A stretch of DNA of 64,000 nt from NCBI RefSeq assembly GCF_004353185.1, contig NZ_SMUS01000015.1, positions 1 through 64,000 of the forward strand. Direction: 5' to 3'. A program made the translations under genes and the position numbers. The DNA comes from Clostridium cuniculi (lineage in GTDB: Bacteria > Bacillota > Clostridia > Clostridiales > Clostridiaceae). This document shows, piece after piece, positions 9,880 to 18,675 of the stretch. Position 1 is the stretch's first letter. Each line of letters begins with the position of its first letter. A model generated the notes under the pieces. It made no database searches. It saw only the letters and a list, made by a program, of their open reading frames with translations, and had not been told where the DNA came from.

Positions 9880-10743
9880 ATGTTTAAAGCAATTGTTATG
9901 GAAATAAAAGAGAAGTATATAATTGTTATGAAAGAGGGAGGCGAAATAGTTAGAGTAAATAAAAAAGAGGGGTTAAAAGTAGGAGAAATAATATTTTGTT
10001 TAGATGAAGATATTTATAATGTAAAAGTAGAATCTAAAAATAAAACTTTAAAAACTTGGTTAATTCCTTTAGGGGCAGTTGCTGCACTTATAATTATTTT
10101 AATTAATCCAATATTTAATATGTTTTCACCTAGCTTAAATACCACTTATGCAGTATTAACTTTTGATGTTAATCCTAGTATTGAGTTTGATTTAGATAAT
10201 GAAGGAAAAATACTAAATGTTAAAGGTATAAATAATGATGCAAACATGTTAAATATAGAAGTTATAAAAGGATTAACAGTAGAGGAAGGTGCTATTAAAT
10301 TAAAGGAAATTTTGACTAGTGAGAATTACCTTGGTAATGGCAATTCTATTTTAGTTGGATTCTCATTCTTAGGTGGAGATAATCTTGAATATGAAGAGAG
10401 AGTTCAAAATATAGTAAAAACTACTTTTACTGATACAAATATAGCATTTATTAAAGGAAATGAAGAAAGTTTAGCTAAAGCAGAAGAGCAAGGTATAAGT
10501 TTAGGTAAATATGAAGCTATAGCAAAGCTCGATGAAGATGGAGTTGAGGAAGCTTTTGAAAATTTAAGTACTCAAGAACTACTAGAACTACTAAAAGCTA
10601 ATAATAGTAATGTATTTTTAAATGAAGATGCACTAGATGAGCTTCAAGATGAGATTGAAGATAGATTAGAAGATGAAACTGAAGATAAAGAAGATGATGA
10701 TCATGAAGATTATGAAGATGAAGAATATGATGATCATGATTAA
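9880..10743 (+). CDS. rsgI: Anti-sigma-I factor RsgI with acidic C-terminal tail
   Basis: 287 residues. The cytoplasmic RsgI N-terminal domain (about 1-50, which binds SigI) is followed by one membrane helix (about 58-82). The conserved extracellular domain then carries TFDVNPSIEFDLD. In studied RsgI proteins the Asn-Pro bond in this motif is where self-cleavage occurs, before intramembrane proteolysis releases SigI. The C-terminus has no carbohydrate-binding module; it ends in about 40 Asp/Glu/Tyr/His-rich residues. The acidic tail resembles that of the secreted protein at 19552, which shares the upstream promoter-like block. The tail might bind cations or cell wall polymers (inference). Confidence 0.9.
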   Translation: MFKAIVMEIKEKYIIVMKEGGEIVRVNKKEGLKVGEIIFCLDEDIYNVKVESKNKTLKTWLIPLGAVAALIIILINPIFNMFSPSLNTTYAVLTFDVNPSIEFDLDNEGKILNVKGINNDANMLNIEVIKGLTVEEGAIKLKEILTSENYLGNGNSILVGFSFLGGDNLEYEERVQNIVKTTFTDTNIAFIKGNEESLAKAEEQGISLGKYEAIAKLDEDGVEEAFENLSTQELLELLKANNSNVFLNEDALDELQDEIEDRLEDETEDKEDDDHEDYEDEEYDDHD

Positions 10744-10745
10744 TA

Positions 10746-10783
10746 AAAAAATCGTACTATTTTTATAGTGCGATTTTTTTTTA
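10746..10783 (+). terminator. Intrinsic terminator after sigI-rsgI
   Basis: A 14-bp stem (10746-10759 with 10766-10779, one G-U pair) is followed by a T run. Confidence 0.92.
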
Positions 10784-10914
10784 TGTTTTAAAAGTAAATA
10801 ATATATTATTAATTATGACTATAAACAAACAGTAATATTGAATAATTATATTGAATAAAATAGTATATACAAATAAAAAAATTATATAATATGAAAGATA
10901 AAGGAAGGATTGTA

Positions 10915-11484
10915 ATGGATAATTTAGTATTCAACATATGTGAAAGAAGTGAAAAGGGAAACAAATTAAGAAGAAATGGAGAAATTCCATGTATTATTTA
11001 TGGAAATGACCGTAATAAATCTTTAGCTGTTAAAATGACTAAAAAAGAAATGATTAGATTATTAAAATATCCTAAAAGTTCAATTGTATCTTTAAGGTTA
11101 AATGGAGTTTTGAAAAAATGTATAGTTAAGGAAATGCAACAAGATGCTTTTGGAAAGATAATTCATATAGATTTCCAAAGTATAAATAAAGGTGATGTAG
11201 TTAAATTGAAAATTCCAGTAAATTTTGTTGGACAAGAAGCTTTAGATTCTAAAGGTTTATTATTAGAGTCTTTTATTACAGATGTTGAATTACAAGGAGA
11301 GGCAGATAAATTTCCAGATACTTTAACTGTGGACGTATCAAAATTAGAAGAAGGAAGTCAAATTTTTATTAAGGATTTATCTATACCAAGTGAAATTGTA
11401 TTAGAAAGTAATGGTGACTTAGCAGTGGCTAAAATAAGTTATAATTCTAGGAATAAAGATGTAAATCAAGAGCAAATAGAATAA
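10915..11484 (+). CDS. rplY: Large-subunit ribosomal protein bL25 / general stress protein Ctc
   Basis: 189 residues from ATG 10915, preceded by AAGGAAGG at 10901; the in-frame ATG 10891 has no RBS. The N-terminal half is the 5S rRNA-binding bL25 domain, including GEIPCIIYGNDRNKSLAV, and the C-terminal half is the TL5/CTC beta domain. It binds 5S rRNA in the 50S subunit. The C-terminal acidic extension common in the long form is short here. It is monocistronic, with a terminator at 11541. Confidence 0.92.
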   Translation: MDNLVFNICERSEKGNKLRRNGEIPCIIYGNDRNKSLAVKMTKKEMIRLLKYPKSSIVSLRLNGVLKKCIVKEMQQDAFGKIIHIDFQSINKGDVVKLKIPVNFVGQEALDSKGLLLESFITDVELQGEADKFPDTLTVDVSKLEEGSQIFIKDLSIPSEIVLESNGDLAVAKISYNSRNKDVNQEQIE

Positions 11485-11540
11485 TATTATTTTAGAAGAT
11501 TTATTATTTAAAATATTTATAATTTGAAATAAGTTGAGGA

Positions 11541-11582
11541 AGCTTCTGTAAAGTTTTTTACTTTTACGGAAGTTTTCTTATT
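11541..11582 (+). terminator. Intrinsic terminator after bL25
   Basis: A stem of about 12 bp (11541-11553 with 11561-11574, with G-U pairs) leads to a T-rich tail. Confidence 0.8.
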
Positions 11583-11604
11583 TTTATAAAATTTGAAATA
11601 ACTA

Positions 11605-11635
11605 TTGACTCTATAGTTACTATAGAGTTTATCAT
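11605..11635 (+). promoter_or_regulatory. MerR-type promoter and operator of the MATE-MerR operon
   Basis: TTGACT (11605-11610) and TATCAT (11630-11635) are separated by 19 bp, the overlong spacer typical of MerR-activated promoters. A perfect 10-bp inverted repeat (ACTCTATAGT at 11608-11617 and its complement at 11619-11628, one central base) occupies the spacer. The likely ligand-responsive activator is the MerR protein encoded second in the operon. The -10 box overlaps the in-frame ATG at 11634, which rules that out as the start codon of the pump gene. Confidence 0.88.
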
Positions 11636-11666
11636 GATTAAGGAAACAAAATATGGAGGTATAATC

Positions 11667-12977
11667 ATGATAAAAGAGTTTTTTAAATATGCACTTCCTT
11701 CAGCTGTAGCCATGTTTGTTTCATCACTATATACAATAATTGATGGGATTTTTGTTGGACAAGGTGTTGGAGATTCTGCGTTAGCAGCAGTTAATATAGT
11801 TATGCCATTTACTATAATGCTATTTGGAATTGCAACAATGTTTGCAGTTGGTGGTGGAGACCTTGTATCAAAGAATATAGGGAGTAATAATAAAGATAAA
11901 GCATTAAAGATATTTAGACAAGTTTTTAAGTTTTTACTAATTTTAAGTATATGTATAAGCTTAATTTCTATAGTATTTTCAAAAGGAATAGTAAAAATAT
12001 TAGGTGCTACAGATAATTTAGTTCCACTAGCTTCAACTTATTTAAAATATTATAGTTTATTCTGTATTCCAAATTTAATAGGAATTGCTTTAAATAGTTT
12101 TGTTAGAAATGATGGTAGACCAAAGCTTGCAATGATATCGACTTTATCAGGTGCAGTAACTAATATAGTTTTAGATTATATATTTATATTTCCATTAAGT
12201 CTTGGAATAAAAGGTGCTGCTATTGCAACTGGACTTGGGCAAATAGTTACTATAGCTATATTAATACCTCATTTTATAAGTAATAAAGGGATTTTAAAAT
12301 TTGGAAATGTTAGATTAGAAAAAGAAACAATAAAAGAATTCATAAATATAGGTTTTCCATCTTTCTTTGCAGAAGTAAGTTTTTCTATAATAATATTCTT
12401 TATGAATTTAGCCTTGGTTAACTATGGGGGAGAAACTTCCTTATCGTCATTTGCAATAATTAATTATATAACAACTAATATTTATATGGTATTATTAGGA
12501 TTATCCCTTGGTGTACAACCATTGTTAAGTTATAACTATGGAGCAAAAAAATCAGATAAAATGCTGGAATACTACTCTATAACAATGAAAACAGCATTTA
12601 TAATAAATATAGTGTTTATAGGTGTATGCTTTGTGTTTGGAAAGAGTATGATATCAATTTTTACTTCAGACTCAACAATTGCTAATATTGCATATATAGG
12701 TTTAAACTTAATAAATATTGCATTTATTATGGTAGGTTTTAATTTAACAAGTACAGTCTATTATCAAGCAATAAGTAAACCTAAAATTTCAAATATTTTC
12801 TGTATTTGTAGAAGTATATTATTACTTCCTATATCATTATTTATTTTATCTAAATTGCTAGGAATTAATGGTATATGGATTAGTTTATTTATTTCTGAGT
12901 TGCTAACTTTTATTATATTGAGGTATTCTATTAATATTAAGTCTTATACTATAAAGGCTATTGAAAATTCAAATTAA
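11667..12977 (+). CDS. MATE-family multidrug efflux pump
   Basis: 436 residues, about twelve membrane helices, with the typical MATE start (FFKYALPSAVAMFVSSLYTI) and the IDGIFVGQGVG motif in the first helices. MATE pumps export cationic drugs in exchange for Na+ or H+. The start at 11667 is set by TATGGAGG eight bases upstream and by the promoter, which overlaps the earlier ATG. The MerR-family regulator gene follows 17 bases later, and the MerR-type operator lies upstream, so the pump should be induced by one of its substrates. Confidence 0.93.
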   Translation: MIKEFFKYALPSAVAMFVSSLYTIIDGIFVGQGVGDSALAAVNIVMPFTIMLFGIATMFAVGGGDLVSKNIGSNNKDKALKIFRQVFKFLLILSICISLISIVFSKGIVKILGATDNLVPLASTYLKYYSLFCIPNLIGIALNSFVRNDGRPKLAMISTLSGAVTNIVLDYIFIFPLSLGIKGAAIATGLGQIVTIAILIPHFISNKGILKFGNVRLEKETIKEFINIGFPSFFAEVSFSIIIFFMNLALVNYGGETSLSSFAIINYITTNIYMVLLGLSLGVQPLLSYNYGAKKSDKMLEYYSITMKTAFIINIVFIGVCFVFGKSMISIFTSDSTIANIAYIGLNLINIAFIMVGFNLTSTVYYQAISKPKISNIFCICRSILLLPISLFILSKLLGINGIWISLFISELLTFIILRYSINIKSYTIKAIENSN

Positions 12978-12994
12978 CTTAGGAGACTTTTAAG

Positions 12995-13810
12995 ATGGAA
13001 ACTTATTTTTCAGTTGGAGAAATATCTAAATTAACCAATGTTCCAATTCAAACATTAAGATATTATGATAAAATGGGACTTCTTAAGCCAGCTTATATAA
13101 ATGAACAAAATAATTATAGGTATTATTCATTAAATCAATTTATAAAGATTGATTTATTAAAGCAGTGCAAGCTTATAGGATTGTCATTAAAGGAAATAGA
13201 AGAGCTATTAAGAAATGAAGTATCAGTAGATTCTATGTTGAAGCTAATTGATAAACAAAGAAGGGTATTAGATGAAAAAATCAAGGAACTTGAAGTTGTT
13301 AAATCCTATATTAACTTTTTAGATGATAGATTAAAAGAAACTAAAGAGGTTGAAGAAAATAAAATATTTATTAAGTATAATGATGAAAGAGTAGTTAAAA
13401 AGTATGAATGTATATTAAAAGACGAAAAAGATATAGAATTAAATTTAAGAAAAATTTTACTTGAGTCAGAAAAAGATAATTGGATGTTACATTCTGAATT
13501 AGTATTTCGAGCATCATTAGATATATTACAAGTAGAAGATAAGGTGGTTTATAATGCTATAATGCTTTATAAACATGAAAATATATGTGAAGAGACTGGA
13601 AATGTAATACTACCAAGAGGGAATTACCTTACCATGTATTATGATGATGGATATAAGAATAATTTAAGATATTACAAAATGATGCTTGATTATATTAATA
13701 AGAATAATATAGAAACAGTCGGTGATTTTAATGAATTTTCTATATTATCAAGAGTAAATACTAAAGAGGCTGAAAAATCTATAATTCAACTAGAAATACA
13801 AATTAAATAA
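12995..13810 (+). CDS. MerR-family transcriptional activator, BmrR-like
   Basis: 271 residues. The N-terminal MerR helix-turn-helix (FSVGEISKLTNVPIQTLRYY) and wing are followed by the long dimerisation helix (about 80-118) and a C-terminal effector domain of about 150 residues. The length matches the BmrR/TipA-type drug-sensing class. It is co-transcribed with the MATE pump and most likely binds the 19-bp-spacer operator at 11605, giving autoregulation. The effector is unknown. The RBS is TAGGAGAC. Confidence 0.9.
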   Translation: METYFSVGEISKLTNVPIQTLRYYDKMGLLKPAYINEQNNYRYYSLNQFIKIDLLKQCKLIGLSLKEIEELLRNEVSVDSMLKLIDKQRRVLDEKIKELEVVKSYINFLDDRLKETKEVEENKIFIKYNDERVVKKYECILKDEKDIELNLRKILLESEKDNWMLHSELVFRASLDILQVEDKVVYNAIMLYKHENICEETGNVILPRGNYLTMYYDDGYKNNLRYYKMMLDYINKNNIETVGDFNEFSILSRVNTKEAEKSIIQLEIQIK

Positions 13811-13831
13811 TAGTATAAGAATTATTATATA

Positions 13832-13877
13832 AATAAACCTAACGAAGTGAATATTTTCTTTAGGTTTATTATTTTTT
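13832..13877 (+). terminator. Intrinsic terminator after the MATE-MerR operon
   Basis: An 11-bp perfect stem (13832-13842 with 13860-13870) is followed by ATTTTTT. Confidence 0.88.
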
Positions 13878-13894
13878 ATAATTTAATAAAATTA

Positions 13895-13925
13895 TTGCGT
13901 TGGAGTTAACTCTAAGTGATATTAT
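13895..13925 (+). promoter_or_regulatory. MerR-type promoter of the second MerR gene
   Basis: TTGCGT (13895-13900) and TATTAT (13920-13925) are separated by exactly 19 bp. The spacer carries the palindrome GAGTTAACTC (13903-13912) inside TTGGAGTTAACTCTAA, the kind of operator bound by small AdhR/NmlR-like MerR proteins. It lies about 78 bases before the gene at 14003, so autoregulation is likely. Confidence 0.82.
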
Positions 13926-14002
13926 ATTAATATAAAGGTTTTAAGAGTGAAATTAAAGTATAATAAATATGAAAAATTAATATAGATTAAGGGGAAGATT
14001 AA

Positions 14003-14386
14003 ATGACAATTACAGAGGTTAGTAAAAAGTATGGATTATCAGCAGATACATTACGTTATTATGAAAGGATTGGACTAATTCCACCAGTACATAGAAATAG
14101 CAGTGGTAATAGAGATTATACAGAAAATGACTGTAAATGGGTAAAATTCATAAAGTGTCTTAGAAGCGCAGGCCTTTCTATTGAAATTCTTATTGAGTAT
14201 GTTGATTTATTTCAAAAAGGTAGTGATACAATTTCAGCAAGAAAAGAATTATTATTTGAGCAAAGGAAGCAAATTGCTGAAAAAATTAATGAATTACAAG
14301 ATACATTAAAGTTTTTAGATAAAAAGATAGATGGATATGAAGAGCGTATGTTGAAATTTGAAGAGGAATTAAAAATAAGTGATTAG
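14003..14386 (+). CDS. Small MerR-family regulator, AdhR/NmlR-like
   Basis: 127 residues: a MerR helix-turn-helix (ITEVSKKYGLSADTLRYYER), a wing with GNRDYTENDCKWVKFIKC, and a coiled-coil dimerisation helix (about 80-125). There is no ligand domain. Small members of this group respond to aldehydes or thiol stress, often through a conserved Cys; C47 (in ENDCKWV) and C54 (in IKCLRS) are candidates. RBS AAGGGGAAG. A terminator follows, so it is probably monocistronic and separate from the MFS genes downstream. Confidence 0.88.
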   Translation: MTITEVSKKYGLSADTLRYYERIGLIPPVHRNSSGNRDYTENDCKWVKFIKCLRSAGLSIEILIEYVDLFQKGSDTISARKELLFEQRKQIAEKINELQDTLKFLDKKIDGYEERMLKFEEELKISD

Positions 14387-14419
14387 TGAAAAGGTATTAG
14401 AAAAATAAAGTTACATATC

Positions 14420-14466
14420 ATCCCATAAGAAGTTCATTGGAGTAATTTCTTATGGGATTTTTATTT
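14420..14466 (+). terminator. Intrinsic terminator
   Basis: A 12-bp perfect stem (14420-14431 with 14447-14458) ends in TTTTTATTTTTT. Confidence 0.9.
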
Positions 14467-14553
14467 TTTAATTAAAAGCAAGTTATTAATAATATTAAAC
14501 ATAATTGAATAAATATAATATTATTTAACTATGTTTAAGGAGCAAATAAAAAT

Positions 14554-15747
14554 ATGAATGATGAATTTTTATTAAATAATAAAGAGTTTAGAGGATTTTG
14601 CATATATCGGCTAATTTTTGGAATTAGTTATAGTTTGTTAATACCAATTATACCGTTGTTTTTTAAATCTATTGGTATGGGAACTGTAACAATAGGAATA
14701 GTAATTTCGTTATATGGAGTTAGTAAAACCTTAATTCAAATTCCATTTGGAATTATTTCTAATAATATAGGAGACAAATTAACATTAAAGTTAAGTTTAA
14801 TATTAATGTCCTTAATTCCAATTGCTTATGTATTATTTGGTACAAGCTTTAAAGCAGGTACTATTTATGTTCTTCAGGGGGCTATACTTGGAATAGCCGC
14901 ACCAGCAACATATTCTATATTAGCTAGAACTTTGGATCCAAAAAGGAGAGGAGCATGTACGGGATTAGCATCAGCAGTATTTACATTAGGAGGTGGTATA
15001 GGTGCAGCAATAGCAGGGTATATATTAGCAAAAGCAAAAAGCTTTAATGTTATATTTTATATATCATCAGTAGGTATATTTTTTACTTTAGTATATGTAA
15101 CATTTAGAGTTAAAAAAGTTAAAAATATAAATGTAAAAGTTAAAAATAATGATAATATAAATGATATTTTATATGAAATAAAAATAAGAAATTTAAGTTA
15201 TAAGATTATTATTTTAGCAGCAAGTGCATTTTTAGGGGATTATATATATTCATGTGTAGTAGCGTTAATTCATTTTTATGGACAAGAAGTATTAGGGGTA
15301 TCAACTATTTATACATCTTCAATAATATCAACATATTTATTAGTTTTTGGTTTAGCTGCACCTATAGCAGGATGGGTTAGTGATAGAATTGGAAATAGAA
15401 AGCAATTTATTTTATCATTTTCTATAATGAATTTAACATTATTAGGATTAATAATAACTCGAAATATAACAATTTTTACTGTAATAATTGTTATATATTT
15501 TTTAGGAGCTACTTTTCTTAATGCGGTAGTACAAAGTTCCCTTTCAGAATTTGGATCTATTCCTAAAATTCAAGGTTTTGTATTTGGATTTGTAGGAGCA
15601 TCTGAATCATTAGGTTATGCCGTTGGTCCATTAATATCATCCTGGATTTATAACTTTAATAAAAACTATTTATTTTTAGGTTTATTAATAGTATCTATTT
15701 TAGTTACGTTGATATATGTTTTTTTATATTCTAAATCCAATAAATAA
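14554..15747 (+). CDS. MFS transporter (tandem copy 1)
   Basis: 397 residues, twelve predicted membrane helices. Motif A-like sequences occur after helix 2 (NNIGDKLTLK) and in the second half (WVSDRIGNRKQ). RBS AAGGAGC. It is a clear paralogue of the next gene; shared blocks include FGISYSLLIPIIPL / FGFSYSLMIPIIPL and LGAAIAGYI / GAIIGGFI. Substrate unknown; a drug or metabolite efflux role is usual for such 12-TM carriers. Confidence 0.9.
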   Translation: MNDEFLLNNKEFRGFCIYRLIFGISYSLLIPIIPLFFKSIGMGTVTIGIVISLYGVSKTLIQIPFGIISNNIGDKLTLKLSLILMSLIPIAYVLFGTSFKAGTIYVLQGAILGIAAPATYSILARTLDPKRRGACTGLASAVFTLGGGIGAAIAGYILAKAKSFNVIFYISSVGIFFTLVYVTFRVKKVKNINVKVKNNDNINDILYEIKIRNLSYKIIILAASAFLGDYIYSCVVALIHFYGQEVLGVSTIYTSSIISTYLLVFGLAAPIAGWVSDRIGNRKQFILSFSIMNLTLLGLIITRNITIFTVIIVIYFLGATFLNAVVQSSLSEFGSIPKIQGFVFGFVGASESLGYAVGPLISSWIYNFNKNYLFLGLLIVSILVTLIYVFLYSKSNK

Positions 15748-15820
15748 TATATGAATAATAAAAACTATAGTAATAAATACTAAAATAAGAGTATTTTGTT
15801 TTATTGTATAGGAGTATATT

Positions 15821-17035
15821 ATGAGTATAAAAGATAATATAGTATTTAAGAAAAAAGAATTATTGTATTTTTGTATTCAGAGACTTTTATTTGGATTTAG
15901 TTATAGCTTAATGATACCAATAATTCCATTATACTTTAATACATTAGGATTAGGCACATTTATAATAGGTATAGTAATGTCTGTATATGGCATCTCAAAG
16001 GCTCTTGCTCAAGTTTTAGTTGGGATTGTATGTGATAAATTAGGAGATAAATTAGTATTAATAATTTCTTTTGGATTGATGACCTTAGTTCCTTTATTAT
16101 ATACATTTACTAATAGTGGTTTTATGGCTAGTATTATTTATATACTTCAAGGCGCTGTTCTTGGCATATCTGCTCCAGCAACATTTTCATTATTATCAAG
16201 ATCATTAGATGAAGATAAAAGAGGCGAATGTACAGGATATGCATCAGCTGTTTTTACTCTTGGCGGTGCAATTGGAGCTATTATTGGAGGTTTTATATTT
16301 ACAAAATTAAATAACTATAAATTAGTATTTTATTTAACTTCAATTGGAATTTTATTAACAATAATATTTATAATTATAAAAATTAGAAAAGCTAAATTTG
16401 TTAACAAGTGTAAAAAAGAGAAAGAAAGTATTAGTTGTAAAATAAAAGGAATAATAGAAACAATAAAAAATGAAAGACTATTAGCTAAAATAATTCTTTT
16501 AGGTTGTATTGCTTTATTAGGTGATTTTATTTATGGAGCTATAGTATCTATTTTTCCTTTTTATGGGCAAGAAGTGTTAAATTCTACTCCTTTTTATACA
16601 TCAGTAATAATTTCAATTTACTTATTTGTATTTGGAATTTTTGCACCTTTAGGTGGAGTGACTAGTGATAAAATAGGTGTAAAGAAGCAATTAATTATAT
16701 CATTTATGGTTATGATAATATCTTTATTTACATTATCAATGGTAAAAAGTATAGTAGTATTTACCATAGTAATCATTATATATTTTTTAGGTGCAACTTT
16801 TTTAAATTCAGCTCTTCAAAACTCTCTACTTAAGTTTGGAGAAAATGAAAAAATTAAAGGAATAGTTTTTGGAGTTGTAGGTGCATGTGAATCTCTAGGA
16901 TATGCAATAGCACCTATTATATCATCTTGTATATATGAATTAAATAAAAGATATTTTTTCCCTATATTATTAATTTCAACAGTAATAATTTATGTTATTT
17001 TTTTATTATTAAAAAAGAAAGTTTTTAGTGCATAA
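15821..17035 (+). CDS. MFS transporter (tandem copy 2)
   Basis: 404 residues, twelve membrane helices, paralogous along its whole length to the gene at 14554, so it arose by an old tandem duplication. Motif A appears as CDKLGDKLV and GVTSDKIGVKKQ. RBS TAGGAG. The 73-base gap has no terminator, so the two copies are probably co-transcribed. The terminator stem begins inside the stop codon region at 17034. Confidence 0.9.
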   Translation: MSIKDNIVFKKKELLYFCIQRLLFGFSYSLMIPIIPLYFNTLGLGTFIIGIVMSVYGISKALAQVLVGIVCDKLGDKLVLIISFGLMTLVPLLYTFTNSGFMASIIYILQGAVLGISAPATFSLLSRSLDEDKRGECTGYASAVFTLGGAIGAIIGGFIFTKLNNYKLVFYLTSIGILLTIIFIIIKIRKAKFVNKCKKEKESISCKIKGIIETIKNERLLAKIILLGCIALLGDFIYGAIVSIFPFYGQEVLNSTPFYTSVIISIYLFVFGIFAPLGGVTSDKIGVKKQLIISFMVMIISLFTLSMVKSIVVFTIVIIIYFLGATFLNSALQNSLLKFGENEKIKGIVFGVVGACESLGYAIAPIISSCIYELNKRYFFPILLISTVIIYVIFLLLKKKVFSA

Positions 17036-17069
17036 ATTTCCTAAATTTATTTTTTTAGGAAATTTTTTT
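17034..17069 (+). terminator. Intrinsic terminator after the MFS pair
   Basis: A 12-bp perfect stem (17034-17045 with 17054-17065) overlaps the stop codon, followed by a T run. Confidence 0.88.
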
Positions 17070-17121
17070 GTTTTATTAAGAGTATTATATAAAGAATAGT
17101 GAAAATATGGAGGTGTAAAAA

Positions 17122-17760
17122 ATTAGAGATTTAATATATCTATATATTGAAAGACGAGATTTCTTTTTGGAGTTAACATTAGAACATCTAAAGATTTCAG
17201 GAATATCTATATTTATAGCAACTGTTTTAGGTGGAATATTAGGTATTATAATAAGTGAATATAAAAAGACATCAACTTTAGTTCTATCAATAACAAATTT
17301 TCTTTATACCATTCCATCAATATCTTTACTTGGATTTTTAATACCTTTTTCGGGGATTGGAAATACTACAGCAGTTATAGCCCTTACAATATATGCATTG
17401 TTACCAATGATTAGAAATACATATACAGGAATAGATAATATAGATCCATCTATTATAGAATCCGCAAGGGGAATGGGCAGTACTGAGTTTCAAATATTAT
17501 ATAAAGTTAAAATTCCATTAGCTACTACAGTAATTTTAGCTGGCTTTAAAAATATGGTTGTTATGACAATTGCTCTTACAGGTATTGCTTCTTTTATTGG
17601 AGCAGGAGGATTAGGTGTTGCAGTTTATAGAGGAATTACAACAAATAATTCAACACTAACAATAGCAGGAAGTTTGTTAATTGCATTATTAGCTTTAATA
17701 GCTGATTTCTTAATTGGTGAAATTGAAAAGAAAATAAAAAAAAGCTGGAGGTTAGGTTAA
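17122..17760 (+). CDS. OpuC/OpuB-type ABC permease, probable ATT start
   Basis: 212 residues if started at ATT 17122. The frame opens after a TAA at 17116, and the only in-frame ATG/GTG/TTG near the beginning is TTG 17167, which has no RBS. GGAGG at 17109-17113 lies eight bases before the ATT, and the extra 15 residues ((M)RDLIYLYIERRDFFL) match the usual OpuB/OpuC permease N-terminus. The remainder has about six helices and the EAA-like loop ESARGMGSTEFQILYKVKIP. It forms the membrane channel of an osmoprotectant (betaine/carnitine/choline) type importer. Its stop overlaps the next ATG by one base. Confidence 0.85.
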   Translation: MRDLIYLYIERRDFFLELTLEHLKISGISIFIATVLGGILGIIISEYKKTSTLVLSITNFLYTIPSISLLGFLIPFSGIGNTTAVIALTIYALLPMIRNTYTGIDNIDPSIIESARGMGSTEFQILYKVKIPLATTVILAGFKNMVVMTIALTGIASFIGAGGLGVAVYRGITTNNSTLTIAGSLLIALLALIADFLIGEIEKKIKKSWRLG

Positions 17761-18656
17761 TGAAATATATGAAAAGATTTCTAGTTATTATATTAATTGC
17801 ACTACTATCTATACCATCATTTGGTTGTTCTAATAAAAGTGATACTATTAAAATTGCGACAAAGCCAATGACAGAACAATTTATATTGGGTGAAATGATA
17901 AAATTACTTATTGAAGATAATACAGATTTAAATGTAGAAATTACAAAAGGAATAGGTGGAGGTACTAGTAATATACATCCAGCAATAGTAAAGGGAGATT
18001 TTGATCTTTATCCAGAGTACACAGGTACAGGTTGGAGTTTCGTATTAAAGGAAGATGGAATTCCAGATGATGAAACTTTATATAAGGAATTACAAGAAAA
18101 ATATAAAAATAATTATGATTTAAGTTGGATTGGATTATATGGATTTAATAATACTTATGGATTAGTAATAAGAAAAGATTTGTCAGAAAAATATAATATA
18201 AAAACTTATTCAGATTTAGCAAAATACTCAGAAGATTTAACTTTTGGAGCTGAGTATGATTTTTATGAAAGAGAAGATGGTTTTGATGCTTTATGTGAAG
18301 AGTATGGAATGAGTTTTAAAAAATCTGTAGATTTAGATATAGGTCTTAAGTATAATGCTATAAATTCTAAAGAAATAGATGTAATGAATGTTTTCACAAC
18401 AGATGGACAACTAGCTGATTCTGATGTTGTGTTGTTAGAAGATGATAAAAATTTCTATCAAACCTATTATTGTGGAACTGTTATACGTAACGATATACTA
18501 AAAAAGTATCCAGAACTTGAAGAGGTATTAATGAAAATGAATAATATTTTAACAGAAAGTGAGATGGCTGAATTAAATTATAGGGTTGAATCTAAAAAAG
18601 AAGATGAAAAGAAAGTTGCAGAAGATTTCTTAAGAGATAAGGGATTGTTAAAGTAA
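17760..18656 (+). CDS. OpuC-type substrate-binding lipoprotein
   Basis: 298 residues with a lipoprotein signal peptide (lipobox around SFGC, Cys about residue 23). The mature protein belongs to the OpuAC/OsmF class, with KIATKPMTEQFILGEM at the start and DFDLYPEYTGTGWSF. It is anchored outside the membrane and delivers ligand to the permease. Betaine, carnitine or choline are the classic ligands; ergothioneine (EgtU type) is an alternative that sequence reading alone does not exclude. GGAGG lies upstream within the permease gene. Confidence 0.88.
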   Translation: MKYMKRFLVIILIALLSIPSFGCSNKSDTIKIATKPMTEQFILGEMIKLLIEDNTDLNVEITKGIGGGTSNIHPAIVKGDFDLYPEYTGTGWSFVLKEDGIPDDETLYKELQEKYKNNYDLSWIGLYGFNNTYGLVIRKDLSEKYNIKTYSDLAKYSEDLTFGAEYDFYEREDGFDALCEEYGMSFKKSVDLDIGLKYNAINSKEIDVMNVFTTDGQLADSDVVLLEDDKNFYQTYYCGTVIRNDILKKYPELEEVLMKMNNILTESEMAELNYRVESKKEDEKKVAEDFLRDKGLLK

Positions 18657-18675
18657 TATTTAATAGGGGAGAATA

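Noticed and set aside
11634-11666. Earlier ATG for the MATE gene
   Set aside because: It overlaps the -10 box of the MerR-type promoter and has no RBS; ATG 11667 follows GGAGG.
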